DNA of 64,000 nt from Microbacterium sp. SS28. GTDB taxonomy: Bacteria; Actinomycetota; Actinomycetes; Actinomycetales; Microbacteriaceae. The notes under the pieces were generated by a model. The model searched no databases. It was not told where the DNA came from and saw only the letters and a program-made list of their open reading frames with translations. Each line of letters opens with the position of its first letter. Positions within the stretch are counted from its first letter, which is position 1. Of the stretch, positions 54,078 to 62,895 are shown piece after piece. The translations under genes and the position numbers were made by a program. The stretch lies in the NCBI RefSeq assembly GCF_022761035.1, contig NZ_JAKWJP010000001.1, positions 310,001 to 374,000 of the forward strand, written 5' to 3'.

Positions 54078-55268
54078 ATGCACACGCCGCAGCGTATCGG
54101 ACTCGTGGTCCTAGCTGGGTTCCCGCACCTCAAGAACGAGGTCGCTGAATTGATCGCCGCCGAGGGTGCCGGGCGAATCCAGTGGTCGATGGGCCATCAA
54201 CAGGTGAGGGCTGAGCCTGTCCCAACCTCGAACTGGGAGACATGTCTCCCATGCGGCGGTCTATGCCTCGGTTTACCCGAATGCATTACGACCCGAATTT
54301 CGCCTAAGTCGCCCCAAGTGGTATATCTCGATCCAACGCATAATCGGGGAGTCCATTTGAGAACATTCGTGCAACTCAACGTCGAAGTGCGACCCGATAC
54401 ATCTGGAAATAGCCAGTCCTCTCCGACCTCAGAACAGACGGTCGCGTTCGTCAGAGAACTGATTCTGCGGTCAGCCTGGTACCCCGAGCATCCGCTGGAC
54501 GAAAGCGTGGTCGCGGCATTGATCGACGCTGCAAAAGAGATCTCCAATCAGAAAGAGGGGCTCCGTCACGAGGAAGCGCTGGCCATAGCGGAACGCATCC
54601 TCGGTCCCGGTGCGCGCGTTGGGAACACATTGTTTTTGGCGACGAACACCCTCGTACTGCTATCGCAAATGAAGGATGGCAATCCTCTGAGCAGTCTTTC
54701 GGCGAGCCGGGTGATGCCTCTCCATGACGGCATCGAGGAGTGTTGGGGGATGATCACGGTTCAGAGGAGCCGGGTTGACCTTCGCGTCAGGTCCGAGGAT
54801 GTCGACCGTCTCGAGGAAGCAACCGAACGAGCGCTCGTCGCGCTGAACATCCACGCCTCGAATAGCCGTCAGAAGAAGGTGGCAGCAGATACTGGGTCGT
54901 TCTTGCTATGCACCATGGAGAATCATCCTGCCCGCGAAATCTCGAAGGACGGCACGGAGAGCAGATCAGGCAAGATCCACGTGCTCAGCAGGTGGGGACG
55001 AGGCGCCTATATAGTCAGCAGACCGCTTCAACTGTCTTTGACGATCGCTGTATTCGCACTGCTGCTTACGACGGTCGTTATGCAGAGCCTCGAGGTCGCA
55101 CTCTCGCTGACCGGGTGGTTCGCCTGGTGGCACTCCCTCATCGACAAGCTCCTCACGACTGCGCTGTGGGCCGCCGTGCTCGCTTATGCAGCGGGCATAG
55201 GAGAGGTCCGGCGCCACCCCCACATCCGGACCGGCGGCAAACGAGTTCTCATCGGCTGGAAGAGATAG
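54078..55268 (+). CDS. Orphan protein with two C-terminal transmembrane helices
   Basis: 396 aa from ATG 54078; GTG 54060 is an alternative. Cytosolic about 1-310 with no family recognised, including ADTGSFLLCTMENHP near residue 273. Two helices follow near the end, about 316-342 (LQLSLTIAVFALLLTTVVMQSL) and 350-378 (LTTALWAAVLAYAAGIGEV). A C-terminal membrane anchor on a large soluble domain is frequent for abortive-infection effectors; that is only a suggestion. Confidence 0.55.
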   Translation: MHTPQRIGLVVLAGFPHLKNEVAELIAAEGAGRIQWSMGHQQVRAEPVPTSNWETCLPCGGLCLGLPECITTRISPKSPQVVYLDPTHNRGVHLRTFVQLNVEVRPDTSGNSQSSPTSEQTVAFVRELILRSAWYPEHPLDESVVAALIDAAKEISNQKEGLRHEEALAIAERILGPGARVGNTLFLATNTLVLLSQMKDGNPLSSLSASRVMPLHDGIEECWGMITVQRSRVDLRVRSEDVDRLEEATERALVALNIHASNSRQKKVAADTGSFLLCTMENHPAREISKDGTESRSGKIHVLSRWGRGAYIVSRPLQLSLTIAVFALLLTTVVMQSLEVALSLTGWFAWWHSLIDKLLTTALWAAVLAYAAGIGEVRRHPHIRTGGKRVLIGWKR

Positions 55269-55632
55269 CAAGACCGAAAGCGCCGCAACGAGCCTCGACC
55301 GCACCGTGTAGCATCACGGAAGCGAGAGTTCGGAACTGTCAGTTCGATGCGATGCCGATCGCGTCGGTGACCTCGAAGCAACACGACGGCGTCGCGCCGG
55401 AGCTCAGTTAGCGCGACGCGCACGCCCGTCTCGAAAAGCGCCCGTCGGCGTTGCTGGATGAGCAAGAGTCATCAAAGCCGGATCGAACGTGCCCACTCGC
55501 AGCATCTGGCACGGCCTCGTGCGTCTGGCCGTAGCCGTGTCTCACACGCGCAGCGACAACGGGCCTGCGGAGGGCCCGCGCAAGTCCATTTACGATCCCT
55601 CAGCGGGCTGGTCCGTTCGACGGGCGCCTAGG
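55269..55632. other. 364-bp gap before the IS element
   Basis: No ORF with family character and no RNA recognised. It may be a remnant left of the IS insertion. Confidence 0.4.
55627..55632. repeat. Target-site duplication of the IS, left copy
   Basis: CCTAGG, repeated at 56718-56723 on the other side of the IS. Its presence shows insertion by transposition without later rearrangement. Confidence 0.7.
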
Positions 55633-56717
55633 TGTACTGAGCCATCAGGTTGGTGACACTCGGGCTGCGGGCGTGAGTTCGTGGCTGGAGTGGGTTCGTT
55701 CAGTGTTGTAGTGCTCGATCCAGGGTGCAAGGGCGTCGGCGCGGGCTTGGTTGTTGGCGAAGGCTTCGCGATAGGCCCATTCGGTGGCGAGAGTCCGGTT
55801 GAAGCGCTCGACCTTGCCGTTCTGCCAGGGGCAGTGTGGCTTGATGAACTTCTGTCGGGCGCCGAGTTCGGCGATCGCGGTATGGAACGCGGCTGAGTGT
55901 CGGTATGCGAACGCGTTGTCGGAGATGACTCGTTCGATCCGGGTGATGCCGTGGCTGGCAAAGTAGGCTGCGGCGCGGATCAGGAACTGCGCCGCGGTGT
56001 GGCCCTTCTCGTCGGGGTGGATCTCGGCGTAGGCGAGGCGAGTGTGGTCGTCAACGGCGGCGTGCACGTAGTCGAAGCCGATCGGCTTCTTGTCGATGCG
56101 GGATTGGTGATTCGCGGTCGTCCAGCCCTCTGCTCGCCAGCCACCACCGTCGGGGATCCGGCCGAGCTTCTTGACGTCCACGTGCACCAGGTCACCGGGG
56201 TGCTCGTGCTCGTATCGGTTCGCTGTCGCCCGCGTTGCGCGAATCACGGCCCCGGTGATCGGATCCAGCCAAGCGAGCGGCGGGACTCCGTGACGGACCA
56301 AGATGCGAGAGATCGTCCTGGCGGCAACACCGGTCTCGGCCGAGAGCCGTGCTGGCCCGAACCGCAGCCGTGTCCGCGCTTCCAGCACAGCGCGTTCCCG
56401 CTCCGCGCTCGTTCGCGTGGGCGACCGGTGCGGCCGGCTGGACCGCTCCGACAGGCCAGCGTCGCCCTGCTCCCGGAATCGTCGCACCCACCGATGGGCG
56501 CACTGGCGTGAGACACCGAGCTCTCTCGCGACGTGAGCGACAGGACGGTGATCCCGAACAACACGGGCGACGATCAATCGCCGCGCGTGCATCGTCAATC
56601 GGGCGTTAGCGTGGGACACAGAGGCCTCCTGGCAGTGGCAGAACTAGACAGCTCCACTAAGCCAGGGGGCCTCCCACGTTCACAAGACCGCTGTCACCAA
56701 CGTCATGGCCAGGTACG
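55633..56717 (-). mobile_element. IS481-family insertion sequence
   Basis: About 1,085 bp with imperfect inverted ends (55633-55658 and 56692-56717; both read toward the inside as GTAC...GGCCAT-type then GTTGGTGACA). A 6-bp target duplication CCTAGG flanks it. It carries one transposase gene and looks intact. It landed at the stop codon of the SnoaL-like gene on its right. Confidence 0.8.
55645..56619 (-). CDS. IS481 transposase (DDE)
   Basis: 324 aa, GTG start. An N-terminal helix-turn-helix (VARELGVSRQCAHRWVRRF, 30-48) precedes the integrase-core. The triad is Asp148 (LVHVDVKK), Asp234 (VISDNAF) and Glu271 (NGKVERFNRT). IS481 signatures include CPWQNGKVERFNRTL. The stop codon lies within the left terminal inverted repeat. 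Full length, so probably active. Confidence 0.93.
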   Translation of the reverse strand: MSHANARLTMHARRLIVARVVRDHRPVAHVARELGVSRQCAHRWVRRFREQGDAGLSERSSRPHRSPTRTSAERERAVLEARTRLRFGPARLSAETGVAARTISRILVRHGVPPLAWLDPITGAVIRATRATANRYEHEHPGDLVHVDVKKLGRIPDGGGWRAEGWTTANHQSRIDKKPIGFDYVHAAVDDHTRLAYAEIHPDEKGHTAAQFLIRAAAYFASHGITRIERVISDNAFAYRHSAAFHTAIAELGARQKFIKPHCPWQNGKVERFNRTLATEWAYREAFANNQARADALAPWIEHYNTERTHSSHELTPAARVSPT

Positions 56718-56718
56718 C

Positions 56719-57096
56719 CTAGGCCGATGTGGATGCGGCAGGTGTGTCCTGACTGAATGTGTTCCACCAGCGACCTTCGCGCTGGACCCACAGCGAGCTG
56801 ATGAACATCACCTCTGCGGTGCTCTTGCTCGGCTGTCTGTACTCGGCGCGATAGCACAGCAACGCGGCGTCCGCGGAAACGTCGATCAGTCTCGCGTCCG
56901 TGATGGCGTACGAAGCGATGCTGGGCCCATCAGCCAGGTCGTCGGTGTGGTCGGCCCGGTTGGCGAAGCCAGTCGGAAACACCCCGATGAAGTCCTCCGA
57001 AAGCAGGGCGCGATCAGCATCCGCGTCCCCGCGGACCAGCGCATCCCAGACCGCCGACTCCAGATCGATGAAGAATGTCGTGCCACGATCGTGCAT
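56719..57096 (-). CDS. SnoaL/NTF2-like protein (DUF4440)
   Basis: 125 aa. NTF2-like fold: ESAVWDALVRGDADADRALLSEDFIGVFPTGFANRADH at the start, ending with EVMFISSLWVQREGRWWNTFSQDTP. Family members are small enzymes or ligand-binding domains with no fixed substrate. A GATAGT -10 candidate lies 6 nt before the ATG. The stop codon is part of the IS target duplication, so the protein survived the insertion intact. Confidence 0.8.
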   Translation of the reverse strand: MHDRGTTFFIDLESAVWDALVRGDADADRALLSEDFIGVFPTGFANRADHTDDLADGPSIASYAITDARLIDVSADAALLCYRAEYRQPSKSTAEVMFISSLWVQREGRWWNTFSQDTPAASTSA

Positions 57097-57301
57097 CTAG
57101 TCACTATCGCAGGCTCTTCATTCGAGCAGTCGGCGCGGGCAAACCCGCGACCTGGCACCCACGCCATCCCCATCCGGTCCGCGACCGCCGGAGGGGCGTG
57201 GCCAGCGATGCCGATACCTGTCCACGCAATCGGGACGAAGTCGCCCGACGGTGCTCCCCCTTGGGAGTCGCGGCAATTTGACCGGTCGACTCGCCCGTAA
57301 C

Positions 57302-57811
57302 TCATGGGGCTTCGCGCCGCGACGTCACCGTCGCGCGGAGAATGTCATCCGGGTCGGTCTCCCTCCAAGCCTCAGCGAATCTGAGCAGGACGGGCGAAAC
57401 GGCCACCGTACCAACGCCCGCGATGATCGCGATGACTGTGAACGAACTCGCCCACGCCGAGATTGAAGTGCCGTACAGCAGCACCATCAGGCCGAGAAAC
57501 TCGCCGAGCACCAGCATTAGAGCGACGATCAGCATCACGTATGCCGGCAGGAACCCGGTGAAGGCAACCTTGCCCATCATTGCGGTCGCGACTCGCACCC
57601 GGTCGCGCAGTCGTTTCGTACCGTGCCGGGCGCGCAACCGGCGGAAGTGGAGGCGCATCTCGCGGTGATCGAGCCGTTTCAGCCCACGAGCTTCAACGAC
57701 AAGTGCGAGCAGAAGCACCGGGATGATTTGGACGACCGCACCCCAGAAGGCAGCCTGATTCTCTTCCACAAAGCGGAGGCTACTGGCAAGGAGCGACATG
57801 CCCGCGACCAT
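57302..57811 (-). CDS. Orphan membrane protein
   Basis: 169 aa from ATG 57811 (ATG 57799 is an alternative). Helices at about 17-37, 77-108 (probably two close helices) and 115-140. A basic loop lies between helix 1 and 2 (HREMRLHFRRLRARHGTKRLRDRVRV). No family recognised. The 13-bp repeat copy D lies 8 bp before the start, so if that element is an operator this gene should show it first. Confidence 0.6.
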   Translation of the reverse strand: MVAGMSLLASSLRFVEENQAAFWGAVVQIIPVLLLALVVEARGLKRLDHREMRLHFRRLRARHGTKRLRDRVRVATAMMGKVAFTGFLPAYVMLIVALMLVLGEFLGLMVLLYGTSISAWASSFTVIAIIAGVGTVAVSPVLLRFAEAWRETDPDDILRATVTSRREAP

Positions 57812-57818
57812 CCCTGTT

Positions 57819-57831
57819 CGGGCAGTGCGCG
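57819..57831. repeat. 13-bp near-palindrome, copy D
   Basis: CGGGCAGTGCGCG, 8 bp upstream of the membrane-protein gene at 57811. Confidence 0.7.
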
Positions 57832-57990
57832 TTTGAGGGACAGTCACGGGCTGTGGGGGCCGCAATGCCGACAACCTCGAGGTCGTCACGTGCCGGGTCG
57901 ATTCTCGAAGTGGGTATGCGCGCAAAATCGTGCGCACGAGTTCAGATCACTGCCCCTGGAGGGCAGACCTGCGGGGCGCGGATTGATCCA

Positions 57991-58197
57991 TTATCTGAAG
58001 AACTCGTCGCGTGACGATCGCAGCGGGCGAGTGTGGAAGGGTAACCCACGCAGAACCTGCGCGATCACGAGCTTGTTCGCCGGTTCGTCGAGTTCTCGCA
58101 ACTCGGACCCGATCGCTCGGAGGTCCAACTGCGCCCGGCTGATAGCTATTGCCTCAGCGGCCGTCATGTCAGCAATGACTTCCGGGCGTTCGACCAC
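57991..58197 (-). CDS. Possible 68-aa protein
   Basis: GTG start. A helical, amphipathic composition (EAIAISRAQLDLRAIGSELRELDEPA) that is protein-like. There is no recognised family and no strong ribosome site. Stretch 57812-58429 has no better candidate. Called with low confidence. Confidence 0.35.
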   Translation of the reverse strand: MVERPEVIADMTAAEAIAISRAQLDLRAIGSELRELDEPANKLVIAQVLRGLPFHTRPLRSSRDEFFR

Positions 58198-58429
58198 CTA
58201 TTCCCGATCGAGCATCGCCACCTCCTACGTTTGGCGCTACGTCTCCTTGACGAGTTGACGGGCACGCACCTCGTCGAGACGCGTGCGGCCTCAGCAGCGT
58301 CCGATTCGATCGCTCCGCGCCGGCTGTCCCGGACCGGCCGGGGACAACCTCGGCGCCTAGCGAGGTGGCGCAGTTCAGGTCCTGGCCGCCCGAGCTGGGA
58401 TTGTCACAAGGCCAGGCTTTCAGACTCCG

Positions 58430-58705
58430 TCAATCACGAGCACGCCAGGTCTCGGCGATCTTCTCCAGCTCCGGGAGGCTAAGAAGGTAGTCATCGGAGC
58501 CGTGCCCACGTTCGCGGGCATCCACGATACGGCGGTACTCGTTCAGCATTCGCGCGTATATGTCGAGCATCTCCATGTGGGAATTGCCGTCGTCGTGCGA
58601 CTCGACCTGCGGGCGAAGCCAGTCCACCTCTGTCTGTCCCGCATCAAGAACGCGACATGTTGCTGGCCTGACATAATTTCCGTCTAAGCTCTGCGAGATC
58701 CACAC
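58430..58705 (-). CDS. Possible 91-aa protein
   Basis: The C-terminal half is protein-like (LDIYARMLNEYRRIVDARERGHGSDDYLLSLPELEKIAETW) and helical. Starts at 58705 or, equally, at internal ATGs 58576/58570. No family recognised; may be a remnant. Confidence 0.4.
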   Translation of the reverse strand: MWISQSLDGNYVRPATCRVLDAGQTEVDWLRPQVESHDDGNSHMEMLDIYARMLNEYRRIVDARERGHGSDDYLLSLPELEKIAETWRARD

Positions 58706-58827
58706 TACGGAGGCGCGTGTGATTCAGCGTGTCACCGATTGGCGCAGTGGCATCTGACCTGCACGCTACGAGTCGACCGTGCCGAGCGACGGCCCCGGCC
58801 TGTGTACCCAGCAATATCTGGTCTGCG

Positions 58828-59889
58828 TCATTGGCTGCTACCCAATAGGTACTCACTGATGGCCGTGACTAGATCCTGCACGGACTGCCAGTTCGTGAGG
58901 GCGAACAGGGCAAAGGTCAGCCCAACGCCCAGCAGGAACGTGGTGATCGTCCACCAGACCGAGACGACCGTACCCCTGTTCATGTTCCTAAGGATCGCTT
59001 GACGCTGTCCCTGTGAGAGATTCAGGAACTCGCGCGCGTCGTTCGCCTCCTGCTCGAGCACGCGGGCCCTGTCAAAGAGGTCGTCTACCTGCACAACTGC
59101 GATATGGATGTTGTTGGTTAGATTCGCGAGTGACTTCTGCGTCATGAGTAGCTGGGACTTCATCCGCGCAAGTTCGGGTAGTCCAGACCTCTCGAGGTCC
59201 TGGTCCCAGCGGTAGCGCCGCATTAGGACGACCGTAGAGATGAAGCGAATGAATAGGACGCCAAATAGGATCGCAGCCGCAGCGTAGACCGGCCTCAGCA
59301 ACAGAGGCGTTCCCGATCTGACGGCCAGAATCGCGAAGGCAGCAGATGCGGCGAGTTCAAGGAGGGCGAGGATCGTCCAGAACGCGGTGTGCTCGCGTAC
59401 GCGTTCACGCCTCTCCCGTCTGCGCTCCAATTGGGAACTGCGCGTCCGCCATTGGATCCAGCGGATGGCACAGATGAGCGCGAGCGCACTGCCGGCCACA
59501 GCTGCTGGAAGAGCGGGCCAGTACAGAGCTGGGTCTGCCGAGAAAACCAACCCGCCAACGGTGCCGAGCCCGGCTCCGAGCAGGATGAAGCAGATCGACC
59601 AGTGCTCGAAGAATGGCCCTGAGCTGTTCTCGCTGCGCCAGAGCCACCCGCCAACCGTTAAAGCGAGACAGCTGATCAACGTCGAGATGACGGCGACTAC
59701 GACGTACCCAACTCCGTCAAACCCGAACCATGCGTTGAGGACGATCGGAATTGCACCAATCACGGTGGCTATCCCGAGTGGCCAAAAGATCGAGTTCAGC
59801 TCAGCGTATTCCGGCTCGAACGGCACTCTCTCGCTGGTGTTGCTGGCGGACTCCGCCGGGGACACCTGATTCACCACAAGCGGCACCAT
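58828..59889 (-). CDS. Multi-pass membrane orphan with cytosolic coiled-coil-like segment
   Basis: 353 aa from ATG 59889, with TAGAGT 8 nt before it. About six helices: a first pair about 36-85, a pair about 100-145, a pair about 170-215, a long cytosolic helical segment (SLANLTNNIHIAVVQVDDLFDRARVLEQEANDARE) and a last helix about 325-345. No family recognised. The upstream frame (to 60285) has no family character and is not counted. Confidence 0.6.
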   Translation of the reverse strand: MVPLVVNQVSPAESASNTSERVPFEPEYAELNSIFWPLGIATVIGAIPIVLNAWFGFDGVGYVVVAVISTLISCLALTVGGWLWRSENSSGPFFEHWSICFILLGAGLGTVGGLVFSADPALYWPALPAAVAGSALALICAIRWIQWRTRSSQLERRRERRERVREHTAFWTILALLELAASAAFAILAVRSGTPLLLRPVYAAAAILFGVLFIRFISTVVLMRRYRWDQDLERSGLPELARMKSQLLMTQKSLANLTNNIHIAVVQVDDLFDRARVLEQEANDAREFLNLSQGQRQAILRNMNRGTVVSVWWTITTFLLGVGLTFALFALTNWQSVQDLVTAISEYLLGSSQ

Positions 59890-60053
59890 ATCAGTGGACT
59901 CTACGGGCCCGAGGTAGCGCCCGGTCCTTGTTGTGTGGCGTGCGTCTTGGGTCCGTCCGACCGATCGGCGACCGCCGCTCGTGCGCCTGTAGTGGTCGCG
60001 TTCGAGCGGCACTACCCGGCGTTGGCGATGGACAGCTCGCAGACGATGCGGAA

Positions 60054-60182
60054 CTACTCCGTCGCGATCCAGTTCTGCACAACTTCGGGCAGGGTCTTGA
60101 AATCCGAGATAGATTCCCAAATCGAATCGTGCGGTGATGACAGATCGATGATGGTCAGCGCCGTACCCGATAACGAAGCCAC
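60054..60182 (-). CDS. Possible 42-aa protein or gene remnant
   Basis: GTG start with GAGGGG upstream. Protein-like sequence (IIDLSSPHDSIWESISDF, then TLPEVVQNWIATE). It is the only coding-like stretch in the 470-bp gap 59890-60359. It could be the end of a lost gene. Confidence 0.35.
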   Translation of the reverse strand: MASLSGTALTIIDLSSPHDSIWESISDFKTLPEVVQNWIATE

Positions 60183-60346
60183 TGAGCCCCTCGTGTCGTC
60201 GTCGGCACCGATCCGGCAGACCTAATCGAGCGCCTGAAGCGCGATGTCGACGCTGCCGGCTTGCGTCCGGTGTCAGAGGTGCCATGGCTCTGACGCCCGG
60301 TCAGTAGCCGGTCCATGAGCGGGCACTGGATGCACTTCCGCGCTGC

Positions 60347-60352
60347 TACGTT
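60347..60352 (+). promoter_or_regulatory. -10 element of the 69-aa membrane protein
   Basis: TACGTT, 7 nt before ATG 60360. Confidence 0.45.
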
Positions 60353-60359
60353 CGTCGCC

Positions 60360-60569
60360 ATGCAGAAGCTGTGGCCGTTCGTGATGCTCGCTGGCGGCGC
60401 GCTCGTCGTGGTCGCGTTCGTCGTCTGGTTCGACGATGCGGACTGTGGGTCTGACAGGGATTGCGGCTACTTGGTGGGGCTCGCTGTGTGGTTCTGGGTT
60501 CTCCTCATCCTGGGTATCGCGACCGTCATCGTCGGGTTCATCCTGCGCTCAAGGCACAACACCAAGTAG
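60360..60569 (+). CDS. Small two-helix membrane protein
   Basis: 69 aa from ATG 60360. Helix 1 about 4-24 and helix 2 about 40-62, with a short acidic Cys-containing loop between (DDADCGSDRDCG), and a basic tail RSRHNTK. No family recognised. Confidence 0.55.
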   Translation: MQKLWPFVMLAGGALVVVAFVVWFDDADCGSDRDCGYLVGLAVWFWVLLILGIATVIVGFILRSRHNTK

Positions 60570-60730
60570 AGATGAACAGGCTCGGTGCGCCAATGCCGGT
60601 CCATCAGCGCGGGCGGCGGCGCGGGAGTTACGGTCAGCTCGGCGGCGGTATCAGATGCGTTGCGGCGGGCTCCTGTGTTGCGTCATCGATGTGGCCGCGC
60701 GCCAGCCGAACGAGTGAATAGCGCGTCGAA

Positions 60731-61495
60731 CTACTCGCCGCCGTACTTGACCGAGTGAAGATACCCAATCCTGCGGCCGGTGCTCTTTGCGTCCCTCTCT
60801 AGTTGCGCGAACCCCATGGCGTAACTCTTCGCTTCGGTCGACCACTCGCTCCAGTTTCCCGACGCGTCAAAAAGACGAGCGTCGATCGCCACTGGATGCC
60901 ATGGTGGGGGGTGTCCTCGTCTCCAGGCGGGGAATCGAGCCCTCTTCGCGACGTCGAGGAAGTAGCGATCGAGCTCGGCGTACGCGGAACTTCTCCAAAA
61001 CTTGTACGACTCACGTAAGTCGGCCCCGCGTGACCGCCGCCATTCGCCTAGGTCGTGGGCCCCTTGATTCTCGGCCTCGAAGTAATAGCGCTCCGCAACC
61101 TCAAGCGCGTGCCGCTGCGCCTCCAGGACCCGGCGCGTGTATTCGGCCGCTGCCGATGTCGGTCCAAATACCACGCGAACGTCAGCCCTTGCCAGCCGAA
61201 CCAGATCGATGGCCTTAATGCTCCGCTCAATACGGCGTTGACGGCGGGCTATGTCGTCGAGCAGCACTTCGTTGCGGTGAGGGATATCGGGCGTCCGCGG
61301 GGATGGTGGGGTTATGCCGCGCAGCGCCGCGAGCGCTGCCAGCGCGTCGCGCGCGAAGACCCTGGCTGGCCCTAGGAGGAGTTCACGAGCTTGCAGGTGT
61401 CGACTCGAAACTAGAGCCGCTACGGACGCGCCGAATACGCCGACAAGACTCAGGACCGCTACCAATATGGCGGTGCCCACCTCCACCTCATCCAC
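60731..61495 (-). CDS. Orphan protein with an N-terminal membrane helix
   Basis: 254 aa, GTG start supported by TAGGTT 6 nt upstream (61502-61507). One helix at about 8-30 anchors it. The rest is helical and basic (LDDIARRQRRIERSIKAIDLVRLARADVRV), with a Trp/Pro stretch (GHPPPWHPVAIDARLF) near residue 200. No family recognised. The topology (single anchor, cytosolic domain) is frequent among island effectors. Confidence 0.6.
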   Translation of the reverse strand: MDEVEVGTAILVAVLSLVGVFGASVAALVSSRHLQARELLLGPARVFARDALAALAALRGITPPSPRTPDIPHRNEVLLDDIARRQRRIERSIKAIDLVRLARADVRVVFGPTSAAAEYTRRVLEAQRHALEVAERYYFEAENQGAHDLGEWRRSRGADLRESYKFWRSSAYAELDRYFLDVAKRARFPAWRRGHPPPWHPVAIDARLFDASGNWSEWSTEAKSYAMGFAQLERDAKSTGRRIGYLHSVKYGGE

Positions 61496-61501
61496 GTGTG
61501 C

Positions 61502-61507
61502 AACCTA
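61502..61507 (-). promoter_or_regulatory. -10 element of the 254-aa orphan
   Basis: TAGGTT on the minus strand, 6 nt before GTG 61495. Confidence 0.5.
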
Positions 61508-61671
61508 GTCGATTGATCACTGCTTTGAAGTCATGTCCATACACAATCCCCCGCAAGCCGGTCCCTGACGGGGCGCGGCTGCGAGCTCGTTGAGGGTCGT
61601 CTCGCTGAGCGTCCGGTCCAATGCGGCGAGTGCTACGGTGGGCGCATTCCAGCGGGGAGGTGAGAGACGGG

Positions 61672-61950
61672 ATGATCGACGCTCTGTCTTCCTTCCTGCA
61701 GGTCCTGTTGTCCTCTTCGGCTGTGATCGGTGCCTCTGAGGCCGGCTCGGCATCGATGTGGGCTGTTGTGCTGGCGGCAGCTGTTGTCGTCGTTCTGTTG
61801 CAGGCCGGGGGTTCGCCCCGATCGATGCGGGCCTCCCTGGTCCGTCCGGACAGAGCCATCGATGTGTCGGTGGCGGTCGCGCAGAGTGATCCGGATGCTG
61901 CGGGGCATCCGCGTTCGCGCGCTCCGGGAATTGCGGCTTCGGCCGCGTAG
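61672..61950 (+). CDS. DUF6412-type small membrane protein
   Basis: 92 aa from ATG 61672, with GAGGTGAG before it. Helix about 6-24 and helix about 29-46. The pattern ASMWAVVLAAAVVVVLLQAGG and a Pro/Arg/Asp-rich tail fit what I recall as DUF6412, which often precedes a YidC-like gene in Actinobacteria. It is followed 102 bp later by such a gene. Confidence 0.6.
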   Translation: MIDALSSFLQVLLSSSAVIGASEAGSASMWAVVLAAAVVVVLLQAGGSPRSMRASLVRPDRAIDVSVAVAQSDPDAAGHPRSRAPGIAASAA

Positions 61951-62052
61951 CGCGTCGACGCTCCTCCACCTGTCCTTGAGGGTGATGTCTGTGTTCGTCG
62001 TTGTCTGGCGTGGCCGTTCTGCGACCACCTCTCACATCAACGGACGGACATC

Positions 62053-62811
62053 ATGGACCTTTTCTCATTCCCACCCATCTCGGCCACCCTCGACGCGGCA
62101 TATGCCCTGCTGATGGCGTTGGCGTCGCTGCTGGAACCGATCACGGGCGGCGCATCCGCGGCCGTCGCCGTCGTGATCCTCACTCTCCTGGTGCGGACGA
62201 TCTTGATCCCCACCGGGGTTGCGCAGGCCAAAGCTGATCAGACTCGCGCGCGTCTGGCGCCGAAGCTGCAGTTGCTGCAGCGAAGACACAAGGATGCCCG
62301 CGAGCGTCTGCAACGCGAGACGATGAAGCTTTACGCCGACGAGAAAGCATACCCGTTCGCCGGATGCGCTCCCGTGCTCATCCAAGCCCCAGTTGTCGGC
62401 ATCATCTACACGCTGTTCCTGCACACCGTCATCGCCGGCCACCCCAACGACTTGCTTACCGAACAGGTCTTCAGTGTGCCGCTCGGAGCCAGCCTCATTG
62501 GTTCTATCGGGAACGGATCCTTGACGTTGCCGGCCGTCGCCGTCTTCAGTGTCGTGATCCTCTTGATCGTGGCAGTCGCTGAGATCACCCGTCGCCTCCT
62601 GCGCCCCGCTCCGACAGCGTCAGCGTCAACGCCAGGCGGTGAGGGGATGCTCCGTCTGGTGGGCGTCCTGCAGTTCAGCACGGCGATCGCGGCGGCGTTC
62701 GTTCCACTCGCCGCTGGGCTCTACCTCCTCGTCACAGTCGCGTGGACCTTAGCCCAACGCCTCATTCTGCGACGAAGGTTCCCCATCGAGCCTTCAACCC
62801 GTCAGGCATAG
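62053..62811 (+). CDS. YidC/Oxa1-family membrane protein insertase (second paralogue type)
   Basis: 252 aa, shorter than the housekeeping YidC. The family core is the cytosolic loop after helix 1, LAPKLQLLQRRHKDARERLQRETMKLYADEKAYPFAGCAPVLIQ, followed by helices near 110-130, 155-180 and 200-235. It inserts proteins into the membrane. With the DUF6412 gene before it, it may serve an accessory secretion or membrane-protein set of the island instead of replacing the main YidC; this is inferred. Confidence 0.85.
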   Translation: MDLFSFPPISATLDAAYALLMALASLLEPITGGASAAVAVVILTLLVRTILIPTGVAQAKADQTRARLAPKLQLLQRRHKDARERLQRETMKLYADEKAYPFAGCAPVLIQAPVVGIIYTLFLHTVIAGHPNDLLTEQVFSVPLGASLIGSIGNGSLTLPAVAVFSVVILLIVAVAEITRRLLRPAPTASASTPGGEGMLRLVGVLQFSTAIAAAFVPLAAGLYLLVTVAWTLAQRLILRRRFPIEPSTRQA

Positions 62812-62882
62812 GAACCAAAGGCTCGCAGACGCCTCGTAAGCCGGTCCGCAACGTGCACAGGCGCTCTTGAGTTCCCCATAGT

Positions 62883-62888
62883 TATGAT
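62883..62888 (+). promoter_or_regulatory. -10 element of the trypsin-like protease
   Basis: TATGAT, 7 nt before ATG 62896. It overlaps two upstream in-frame ATGs, so ATG 62896 is the likely start. Confidence 0.5.
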
Positions 62889-62895
62889 GCGAATC

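Noticed and set aside
57950..57964. TGCCCCTGGAGGG shared with the tRNA fragment at 35519, possible second attachment site
   Set aside because: The shared stretch is 13 bases and part of a local hairpin (CTGCCC/GGGCAG). The T-loop sequence that follows at 35519 is absent, so it is not a tRNA end.
59890..60285. N-terminal extension of the multi-pass membrane orphan
   Set aside because: Arg/His-rich, without family character; a good start with a -10 element exists at 59889.
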